From Euzebyaceae bacterium (GTDB taxonomy: Bacteria > Actinomycetota > Nitriliruptoria > Euzebyales > Egibacteraceae): a stretch of 5,288 bases of DNA. Made by a program: the position numbers and the translations under genes. How positions within the stretch are numbered: position 1 is the first letter of the stretch; each line of letters opens with the position of its first letter. Below the pieces are notes generated by a model, which did no database searches, was not told the DNA's origin, and saw nothing but the letters and a program-made list of their open reading frames with translations. Shown one piece after another: positions 1 to 4,714 of the stretch. The DNA is taken from the NCBI GenBank assembly GCA_013698135.1, contig JACCVM010000020.1, forward strand, positions 1-5,288, written 5' to 3'.

Positions 1-41
1 GCACCATCGCCGGCCTGGCGGGCGCGGAGCCGACGACCTGA
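1..41 (+). CDS. Possible C-terminal tail of an upstream gene (partial)
   Basis: Reading from base 3 gives the short tail TIAGLAGAEPTT followed by TGA at 39-41. Every codon in this stretch ends in G or C, which fits a real coding frame in a high-GC genome better than the other two plus frames. Only twelve codons are visible, so neither family nor function can be assigned. The stretch could equally be non-coding or belong to a minus-strand gene. Confidence 0.3.
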   Translation, partial: TIAGLAGAEPTT

Positions 42-71
42 CCGGGCCGACGCGGATGGCAGGTGCCGCGA

Positions 72-84
72 CACCATCGTGGTG
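72..84. promoter_or_regulatory. Candidate operator before the antitoxin gene
   Basis: CACCA (72-76) and TGGTG (80-84) form a perfect 5-bp inverted repeat around TCG, ending 13 nt before the antitoxin ATG. Ribbon-helix-helix antitoxins usually repress their own operon by binding short inverted repeats just upstream of it. Position and size fit that role, but a repeat this short can occur by chance. Confidence 0.35.
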
Positions 85-85
85 A

Positions 86-91
86 TGTACT
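86..91 (+). promoter_or_regulatory. Possible -10 element of the toxin-antitoxin operon
   Basis: TGTACT at 86-91 loosely resembles a -10 box. Transcription starting about seven bases downstream would begin at or next to the ATG at 98, giving a leaderless message, which is common in actinobacteria. No convincing -35 box is present. GGTGA at 81-85 could instead be a weak ribosome binding site, at the rather long spacing of 12 nt, in which case the promoter lies further upstream. Confidence 0.25.
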
Positions 92-97
92 TGCGTC

Positions 98-346
98 ATG
101 CTGCGGACCCAGATCTCGTTGAAGGCCGAGGAGCGCCGAGCTCTGGATGCCGCCTCGGCTCGTACCGGCCGGTCCATTTCCGCCCTCATCAGGGATGCGG
201 TGGACGCCGTGTACGGAGACGAGTACTCCACCGAGGATGACCTCGCCGTCATGCGCCGAGCCTTCGGGGCATGGGCGCAGCGGGACACCGACGGGGCTGC
301 GTGGGTCGAACACGTGCGGTCGGGGAGGCGACTGGAGGACCTGTAG
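98..346 (+). CDS. Ribbon-helix-helix (CopG-family) antitoxin, VapB-like
   Basis: This 82-residue protein is the antitoxin half of a VapBC-type module. It should bind DNA as a dimer, repress its own operon, and neutralise the PIN-domain toxin encoded next. Residues 2-8 (LRTQISL) look like the DNA-contacting beta strand, followed by helix A at about 10-22 and helix B at about 26-39, with the turn TGRSISALIRDAV typical of the fold. The acidic, tryptophan-containing tail (41-82) would be the toxin-binding part. The ATG at 98 places the strand at the very N-terminus, as expected for the family. The TAG stop shares one base with the toxin's GTG start, indicating translational coupling. The antitoxin reads as intact although its toxin is broken. 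Family assignment is firm; the pairing rests on position. Confidence 0.85.
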   Translation: MLRTQISLKAEERRALDAASARTGRSISALIRDAVDAVYGDEYSTEDDLAVMRRAFGAWAQRDTDGAAWVEHVRSGRRLEDL

Positions 347-721
347 TGAGCGTGCTGGTGGACACGTCCATCCTCGTCGATTACTAGCGCGGTCACCAGG
401 GTGCCGGTGACCTGCTGGACGAGGAGCGGACGGCCGGAGCCTTGCACGCCAGCGAGATCACACGGCTGGAGGTGCTCTGGCATACGGCCAGCGGAGGAGG
501 ACCAGACCCGGTCTTTGTTGTCGACCCTGCGCTGGCACCCTGTTGACGCCGGGGTGGCGGAGAAGGCCGGAGAGCTAGGCCGAGCGTGGCTGTCAAGTCA
601 TCGTGGCATCGACAGCGCCGATCTGGCGATCGCAGCCACCGCCTTCCGCCTTGATGCGCGACTGCTTACGATCAACGTTCGCCACTTTCCCATGTACCCG
701 GGCATCGGCCGCCCGTACTGA
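346..721 (+). pseudogene. Disrupted PIN-domain toxin (VapC-like ribonuclease)
   Basis: The intact form would be a VapC-type PIN endoribonuclease of about 125 residues that cleaves RNA with Mg2+ held by acidic residues. Translation from GTG at 346 gives VSVLVDTSILVDY and then TAG at 385-387, where related toxins read DYLRG. The same frame resumes after the stop with RGHQGAGDLL and EITRLEVLW, up to about 480. Homology then moves to another frame from 479 (GIRPAEEDQT, GIDSADLAIAATA, LLTINVRHFP) to TGA at 719-721. Family members usually read EVLAGMRP here, so two bases seem to be missing after codon CTC at 475-477. PIN-type acidic residues remain in VDTS, EITRLE and DSADLA. Two lesions in an otherwise well-preserved gene suggest recent inactivation, or sequencing errors. 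Confidence 0.82.
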
Positions 722-742
722 TGTGGCTCTTCCGCACATCAG
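718..742. terminator. Perfect hairpin between convergent genes, probable two-way terminator
   Basis: CTGATGTG (718-725) and CACATCAG (735-742) are exact reverse complements, giving an 8-bp stem with a 9-nt loop. The structure begins within the toxin's stop codon region and lies 23 nt past the stop of the minus-strand hydrolase gene, so it could end transcription from both sides. No clear T-tract follows on either strand, which is frequent for actinobacterial terminators. Termination is inferred; the inverted repeat is read directly. Confidence 0.6.
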
Positions 743-765
743 GCGTCGATGCCACTGCCGCACCT

Positions 766-1398
766 TCAGGAGCCGCGGGCGATCCACTCCTGCAGGTGCG
801 GCGCCTCGGCGCCGATGGTGGTCGAGTCGCCATGTCCGGTGTGGACCTCCGTCTCGGACGGCAGGGTCAGCAGCCGCTCGCGGATCGACGTGATGATGGT
901 GTCGAAGTTCGAGTGGGACCGGCCGGTGGCGCCGGGACCGCCCTGGAACAGCGTGTCGCCGGAGAACAGCACGCTGCGGCCGTCCAAGGCCGGCGTGTAC
1001 AGGCAGACCCCACCGGGCGAATGACCGGGCGTGTGCAGCACGCGTAGGTCAACGCTGCCCACGGACACGGTTCCGCCATCGGCGAGTTCGGCGTCCGGGG
1101 CACGCGATCCGTGCACCGCGTCCCACAGCATCCGGTCGTCGGGATGCAGCCAGATCTGCGCACCCGTGCGCTGAGCCAGTTCGACCCCTGCGTCGATGTG
1201 GTCGTTGTGGCCGTGGGTGCAGACGATGCCGGCCACGCGCCTGCCAGCCACACCCCCCAAGATCGCGTCGGCATCGTGGGCGGCATCAATGACGAGCACC
1301 TCGGCGTCGTCGCCGACCAACCACACGTTGTTCTCGACGTCGAAGGACTGGCCGTCGAGGGTGAACACCCCCGCGGTCTTGACGACGTCGATCCTCAC
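766..1398 (-). CDS. Metallo-beta-lactamase-fold hydrolase, glyoxalase II-like, partner of MscR
   Basis: This cytosolic 210-residue protein is a binuclear-zinc hydrolase of the glyoxalase II type. The signature THGHNDHID lies at 61-69 (H62, H64, D66, H67), H126 is in TPGHSPGG, the bridging D148 is in FSGDTLF, and H189 is in HTGHGD, so all seven expected metal ligands are present. The GTG start at 1398 overlaps the mscR stop as GTGA, which argues for translational coupling; no strong ribosome binding site is visible. M. tuberculosis has the same arrangement (Rv2259 mscR followed by Rv2260). From this linkage I infer that it cleaves a mycothiol thioester, perhaps S-formylmycothiol made by MscR. 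The exact substrate is not shown by sequence. The frame stays open far upstream of the GTG, but that extension runs across mscR in another frame and is not real. Confidence 0.9.
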   Translation of the reverse strand: MRIDVVKTAGVFTLDGQSFDVENNVWLVGDDAEVLVIDAAHDADAILGGVAGRRVAGIVCTHGHNDHIDAGVELAQRTGAQIWLHPDDRMLWDAVHGSRAPDAELADGGTVSVGSVDLRVLHTPGHSPGGVCLYTPALDGRSVLFSGDTLFQGGPGATGRSHSNFDTIITSIRERLLTLPSETEVHTGHGDSTTIGAEAPHLQEWIARGS

Positions 1399-2483
1399 GG
1401 CAGCACGACCACCGAGCGCAGCACCTCGCCGCGCTCCATCTTGGCGAAGGCCTCCTCGACGTCGCCGAGGCCGATCGTCTCGGACACGAAGCGGTCGAGG
1501 TCGAGCTGGCCGCGCAGGTAGGCGTCCACCAGCAACGGGAAGTCCCGACTCGGCAGGCAGTCGCCGTACCAGGAGGACTTGAGCGCTCCGCCCTTGCCGA
1601 ACAGGTCGATCATCGGCAGCTCGACCTGCATGCTCGGGTCGGGGACGCCGACCTGCACCAGCGTGCCGGCGAGGTCGCGCGCGTCGAACGCCTGGCGGTA
1701 GGTCAGCGGCAGGCCGACCGCCTCGATCGCCACGTCCACGCCGTACCCGTCGGTCAGCTCGCGCACGGCCTCCACTGGGTCCCGCTCGCCGGCGTTGACC
1801 ACGTCGGTGGCGCCGAACTCGGTGGCCCACTGCAGCTTGCGGCGGTCGAGGTCGACGGCGATGACCTTGTGAGCACCGGCCATAACCGCCCCGGCGATCG
1901 CGGCGTCGCCCACCCCGCCGCAGCCGAACACCGCCACGGTGTCGCCCCGCCGCACCCCGCCGGTGTTGACCGCGGCACCCCAGCCGGCCATCACCCCGCA
2001 GCCGATCAGCCCCGCGGCCTCCGGTCGGGCCGCCGGGTCGACACGGACGGCCTGACCCGCCGCCACCAGGGTGTGCTCGGTGAAGGCGCCGATGCCCAGC
2101 GCTGCCGACAGCGGCGTGCCGTCGGCCAGCGTCATGGGTTGGGCGGCGTTGCGGCTGTGGAAGCAGTACCAAGGGCGCCCGCGCGTGCACGAGCGGCAGG
2201 TGCCGCACGGCGCGCGCCACGCCAGCACCACGTAGTCGCCGACCGCCAGGCCGGCGACGCCGTCGCCGACTTCCTCGACGACACCGGCCGCTTCGTGGCC
2301 CAGCAGGAACGGATACTCGTCGTTGATGGCGCCGTCGCGGTAGTGCAGGTCGGTGTGGCAGACACCGCAGGCCTGGACGCGCACGACCGCCTCGCCGGCG
2401 GCCGGGTCGGGGATGGAGATGGTCTCCAGGGTGACCGGTTCACCCTTCGAGCGCGCGACGACTCCCTGCGATTCGCGTGGCAT
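1395..2483 (-). CDS. mscR: S-(hydroxymethyl)mycothiol dehydrogenase / S-nitrosomycothiol reductase
   Basis: This 362-residue zinc-dependent medium-chain alcohol dehydrogenase is the mycothiol-dependent formaldehyde dehydrogenase. It oxidises S-hydroxymethylmycothiol with NAD+ to S-formylmycothiol, and the M. tuberculosis enzyme also reduces S-nitrosomycothiol. The catalytic zinc site is C42 (CGVCHTD), H63-E64 (LLGHEAAG) and C162 (GCGVMAG). The structural zinc is held by C93, C96, C99 and C107. The NAD-binding Rossmann motif GCGGVGD is at 187-193, with acidic D211 closing strand 2, indicating NAD rather than NADP. The segments GHEAAG, LGIGAF, GALKSSWYGDCLP and VEEAF match the mycobacterial MscR family. 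The ATG at 2483 is backed by GGAAAGG (2491-2497) at 7-nt spacing. It starts 27 nt after the flotillin stop and overlaps the next gene by 4 nt. No key residue is missing. Confidence 0.95.
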   Translation of the reverse strand: MPRESQGVVARSKGEPVTLETISIPDPAAGEAVVRVQACGVCHTDLHYRDGAINDEYPFLLGHEAAGVVEEVGDGVAGLAVGDYVVLAWRAPCGTCRSCTRGRPWYCFHSRNAAQPMTLADGTPLSAALGIGAFTEHTLVAAGQAVRVDPAARPEAAGLIGCGVMAGWGAAVNTGGVRRGDTVAVFGCGGVGDAAIAGAVMAGAHKVIAVDLDRRKLQWATEFGATDVVNAGERDPVEAVRELTDGYGVDVAIEAVGLPLTYRQAFDARDLAGTLVQVGVPDPSMQVELPMIDLFGKGGALKSSWYGDCLPSRDFPLLVDAYLRGQLDLDRFVSETIGLGDVEEAFAKMERGEVLRSVVVLP

Positions 2484-2490
2484 GTGCAGA

Positions 2491-2497
2491 CCTTTCC
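2491..2497 (-). promoter_or_regulatory. Ribosome binding site of mscR
   Basis: On the minus strand this reads GGAAAGG, seven bases before the mscR ATG. It fixes the start codon and means mscR need not rely on coupling to the flotillin gene. Confidence 0.65.
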
Positions 2498-2507
2498 GTC
2501 GCGGGCG

Positions 2508-2536
2508 ACCCTATACGCGACCGGCGGTGCCGTCCT
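2508..2536 (-). promoter_or_regulatory. Possible internal promoter for mscR and the hydrolase
   Basis: On the minus strand, AGGACG (2536-2531) and TAGGGT (2513-2508) are separated by 17 bases and resemble weak -35 and -10 boxes. The -10 box overlaps the flotillin stop codon. Transcription would begin near 2501, leaving a short leader that contains the mscR ribosome binding site. The -35 match is partial, so this is only a candidate. Confidence 0.28.
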
Positions 2537-4058
2537 CGCCGGCACCGGCACCGGCCCCGGCATCGCCGCCGGCCCCGGCTAGCGCGTGGGCGCCACGCGC
2601 GCCCATCTGTGCGAACAGCGCCCGCAGGTCCAACCCGGTCAGGTCGGAGCCGATCTGCATCCCCTGCTCCAGGTTGGTCGCGACGTTGCGCGCGAGCTGT
2701 GACGCCCCGTCGGTGGAGATGACGGTCATCTTGTCTACCCCGGAGATCGGCTCGGCGGCGGCGCGAACGACCTCGGGCATGACGCGCACGACCATCTCGA
2801 GGATGGCCGCGTCGCCGTATTCGCGGAACGCCTGGGCGCGCTTGTCCATGGCCTCGGCCTCGGCGTGGCCCATTGCCAGCACCGCGGCGGCCTCGGCTTC
2901 ACCCTCGCGCTGGACCGCCTGGGCGATGGCCTCGCGGCGCAGCTTCTCCGCGTTGCCGCGGGCCTTGCCCTCGACCTCCTCGGCGGCGGCCAGCGCGGCG
3001 CGGCGGCTGCGCTCGCCCTCACCCGACAGCCGGGCCTGCTCCGCCTCCGCCTGGGCGCCCGCGATCGTCGATTGCTTCTCAGCCTCGGCCGAGAAGATGG
3101 CGGCGTTCTTGGTGGCCTCGGCCTCCTGCTCCACGCGGTAGCGCGCGGCGTCGGCGGGCTTGCGGACCTCGGTGTCGAGCTGTCGCTCCTTGAGCGCGGC
3201 GTTGCGCTGGGCGACCTTCTCCTTCTCGGCGAGGACCTCCTGGTCGCGGGCGGCCTGCGCCAGCGGCCCGGCGGCGGCGGCGCGGGCGGTGGCCGCGTCG
3301 GTCTCCGACAGGATCTCGGCCTTCTTCAGGTCCAATGCCCGCTGGCCGATGGCGATCTGCTCCTCGGCCAGCAGCCGCTCCTGCTCGGCCGACTGGCGGG
3401 CGCGGGCCTCGGCGATGGCCGCCTCCTTTTCGACGCGCGCGGCCTCCGGGCGGCCGAGGTCGGCCAGGTAGTCGCCCTCGGCCTGGATGTCCTGCAGCTG
3501 GAAGGTGTCAAGGGCCAGCGCCTGGTTGGTCAGCGAGTTCTCCGCCTCCTCGGCCACCGCCGAGGCGAAGGCGGCCCGATCCTTGATGATCTCGTCGACG
3601 GTCAGCCGCCCGACGATGGCGCGCAGGGAACCGGCGAGCACCTCCTGGGTGAAGGCTTCGATATCGGCCTGCTGGTTGAGGAAGCGCTGGGCGCCGGCGC
3701 GGATCGCGTCCTCGTTGCCGCCGACCTTGACGATCGCGACGCCTTCCAGGTCGCATTTGATGCCCTGCGCCGACACCGCCCCTCGGATGCCGACCGACAG
3801 CCGACGGCTGGACAGGTCGAGGCTGTGCAGCTTCTGCACAAACGGCAGCACGAAGACGCTGGCGCCCATGACGACCTTCTGGCCAGACATGTCGGTGGAG
3901 ACCTCGCCGGTCTCCGGGTTGCGCACCGGCTTGCCCTTGCGCCCGGTGATGATGAACGCCTCGTTAGGCCCGGCCACCTTGACACGGCTGACGACCAGGA
4001 ACGCGACGAGCACCAGCAGGCCGATGGCGCCGACGAGAGCGGAGAGCAATGGACTCAT
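2511..4058 (-). CDS. Flotillin-like SPFH-domain membrane protein
   Basis: This 515-residue protein is a bacterial flotillin, close in size to Bacillus FloT/YuaG (about 509). Flotillins form large oligomers that organise fluid or cholesterol-like membrane microdomains and influence membrane-bound complexes. One hydrophobic segment at about 4-24 anchors the N-terminus. The SPFH domain follows at about 26-200 (GPNEAFIITGRKG, VFVLPFVQKLHSLDL, EVLAGSLRAIVGRLTVDEI). A long Glu/Ala-rich coiled coil occupies about 203-410, then the conserved end module FREYGDAAILEMVV and VDKMTVIS (411-448). The last 20-odd residues are an Ala-Gly low-complexity tail. The ATG at 4058 has a modest GGGAA (4066-4070) at 7-nt spacing. 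It lies 17 nt after the NfeD-like gene, the usual flotillin partner. A long open frame on the opposite strand is a composition artefact. The exact flotillin subtype is not assigned. Confidence 0.93.
   Translation of the reverse strand: MSPLLSALVGAIGLLVLVAFLVVSRVKVAGPNEAFIITGRKGKPVRNPETGEVSTDMSGQKVVMGASVFVLPFVQKLHSLDLSSRRLSVGIRGAVSAQGIKCDLEGVAIVKVGGNEDAIRAGAQRFLNQQADIEAFTQEVLAGSLRAIVGRLTVDEIIKDRAAFASAVAEEAENSLTNQALALDTFQLQDIQAEGDYLADLGRPEAARVEKEAAIAEARARQSAEQERLLAEEQIAIGQRALDLKKAEILSETDAATARAAAAGPLAQAARDQEVLAEKEKVAQRNAALKERQLDTEVRKPADAARYRVEQEAEATKNAAIFSAEAEKQSTIAGAQAEAEQARLSGEGERSRRAALAAAEEVEGKARGNAEKLRREAIAQAVQREGEAEAAAVLAMGHAEAEAMDKRAQAFREYGDAAILEMVVRVMPEVVRAAAEPISGVDKMTVISTDGASQLARNVATNLEQGMQIGSDLTGLDLRALFAQMGARGAHALAGAGGDAGAGAGAGEDGTAGRV
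2537..2581 (-). repeat. GC-rich simple repeat encoding the flotillin Ala-Gly tail
   Basis: On the coding strand, GCCGGGGCCGG occurs twice, followed by tandem GCCGGT hexamers and GCCGGC. It encodes repeated Gly-Ala units with a central Gly-Asp (about residues 494-508). Such hexamer repeats can change length by slippage without altering the frame, so tail length may vary between strains. Confidence 0.6.
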
Positions 4059-4075
4059 GGGAGTGTTCCCGTTCG

Positions 4076-4585
4076 CTAGAAGCCCGCCTCGGTGACCAGC
4101 ACCGAGGTCGGGGACGTGACATCGACGACGACGACGGCGGTGCCGGCCGACAGCGCGGCGTCGGCGCGCGCGTGCAGCTTGACTCGGTGGCCGGCGTGGG
4201 TGACGGCGACCTCGCCGAGGCCGTCGTCCGGGATGCGGGTGATGACCGTGCCGATCGTGCCCACCAGGTCGCTCGTGCGTGGGGTGGCGTCGGTGCGCAT
4301 CCGCAGCAGCGAACGGCTCATCGCCAGCGCCGCCGTGCCCATCACGCCGCCGGCGGCCAGGCCTCCCAGCATGGCCCCACCCGGTGAGAATTCCGCCCGC
4401 AGCAACAGCCAGCCGCCGAAGCCGAGGGCGGCCAGGAACGAGCCGATCACCTCAGTGGACAGCAGCCCGCCGCTGCTCTCCAGATGGACGGCGTCGATCA
4501 GGCCATCGAGCAGCTCTCCGAATACCAGTGCCACGACGATGAGCCCGACGCCCAGCACTCCCAGCACCAGGAACGCCGTCTCCAC
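4076..4585 (-). CDS. NfeD/YuaF-like membrane protein, flotillin partner
   Basis: This 169-residue protein resembles the short NfeD family (Bacillus YuaF is about 174), which lacks the ClpP-like protease domain of long NfeD proteins. Three hydrophobic segments are visible at about 4-24, 44-63 and 69-90, followed by a soluble beta-rich OB-fold domain at about 105-169 (DLVGTIGTVITRIP, GEVAVTHAGHRVKLHAR, GTAVVVVDV). The OB domain of such proteins is thought to contact partner complexes at the membrane. In Bacillus, yuaF sits directly before floT; here the flotillin gene follows after 17 nt, which strongly supports the assignment. The start is GTG at 4585, backed by GGAGG (4592-4596) at 6-nt spacing. 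It is the first gene of the four-gene minus-strand operon. Sequence motifs in this family are weak, so the call leans on topology, size and neighbour. Confidence 0.87.
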   Translation of the reverse strand: METAFLVLGVLGVGLIVVALVFGELLDGLIDAVHLESSGGLLSTEVIGSFLAALGFGGWLLLRAEFSPGGAMLGGLAAGGVMGTAALAMSRSLLRMRTDATPRTSDLVGTIGTVITRIPDDGLGEVAVTHAGHRVKLHARADAALSAGTAVVVVDVTSPTSVLVTEAGF

Positions 4586-4591
4586 GCTTCG

Positions 4592-4596
4592 CCTCC
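4592..4596 (-). promoter_or_regulatory. Ribosome binding site of the NfeD-like gene
   Basis: GGAGG on the minus strand, six bases before GTG at 4585. It is the strongest ribosome binding site in the window and decides in favour of the GTG start. It also forms one arm of an inverted repeat with CTCCG at 4607-4603, so it could be masked in the RNA. Confidence 0.75.
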
Positions 4597-4598
4597 GT

Positions 4599-4609
4599 TA
4601 CTCGGAGTA
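4599..4609. promoter_or_regulatory. Palindrome at the predicted start of the NfeD-flotillin transcript
   Basis: TACTC-G-GAGTA is a perfect 11-bp palindrome centred on 4604. It lies between the candidate -10 box (4613-4618) and the ribosome binding site (4592-4596) of the minus-strand operon, where a bound repressor would block transcription. Overlapping it, CTCCG (4593-4597) and CGGAG (4603-4607) form a second inverted repeat that could fold in the RNA leader. No regulator family is indicated by the sequence. Confidence 0.4.
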
Positions 4610-4612
4610 GCG

Positions 4613-4618
4613 AGGATA
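4613..4618 (-). promoter_or_regulatory. Candidate -10 box of the NfeD-flotillin-mscR operon
   Basis: The minus strand reads TATCCT here, fitting the actinobacterial TAnnnT pattern. The predicted transcript start falls near 4605-4608, giving a leader of about 20 nt with a strong ribosome binding site. The -35 region (near 4636-4642) does not resemble the consensus, so an alternative sigma factor or an activator is possible. Confidence 0.42.
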
Positions 4619-4652
4619 CCGCAGCGGCGTTGCGCCGGCCGAGGCGCGTGCA

Positions 4653-4681
4653 GCGACAGCGGAGCGTCCCTGCATTACGCT
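4653..4681 (+). promoter_or_regulatory. Candidate promoter of arcA
   Basis: GCGACA (4653-4658) and TACGCT (4676-4681) are separated by exactly 17 bases and match the -35 core GACA and the -10 pattern TAnnnT. Transcription would start near 4688, about 27 nt before the arcA ATG. The box pair faces away from the operon promoter on the other strand, about 35 bp away. Confidence 0.45.
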
Positions 4682-4714
4682 GCCGTCCCCCTGCGCAACG
4701 GCAAGGCCGTGTCC

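Noticed and set aside
36..64. Inverted repeat ACCTG/CAGGT after the possible upstream gene end
   Set aside because: The 5-bp stem with a 19-nt loop is too weak to call a terminator.
401..721. A 106-codon plus-strand frame starting at GTG 401, as an independent gene
   Set aside because: Only its part after about 479 resembles a PIN toxin. The start region is the toxin read out of frame, so it is a product of the frameshift.
766..2220. A 484-codon open minus-strand frame that would fuse a long Arg/Gly-rich N-terminus to the metallo-beta-lactamase hydrolase
   Set aside because: The first part is low-complexity translation of mscR in a wrong frame. Homology to the hydrolase begins only at the GTG at 1398, and mscR itself is complete in another frame.
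1869..2582. A 237-codon plus-strand open frame opposite mscR
   Set aside because: No family resemblance, and the composition is that of an antisense shadow of a well-supported gene.
4059..4070. GGGA-GTGT-TCCC mini-hairpin over the flotillin ribosome binding site
   Set aside because: A 4-bp stem is likely by chance in GC-rich DNA and is too short to claim regulation.
2865..4079. A 404-codon open frame on the plus strand opposite the flotillin gene
   Set aside because: It is Leu/Gly/Arg-rich with no recognisable domain and mirrors the Glu/Ala codons of the flotillin coiled coil. Long antisense frames are expected in high-GC DNA.
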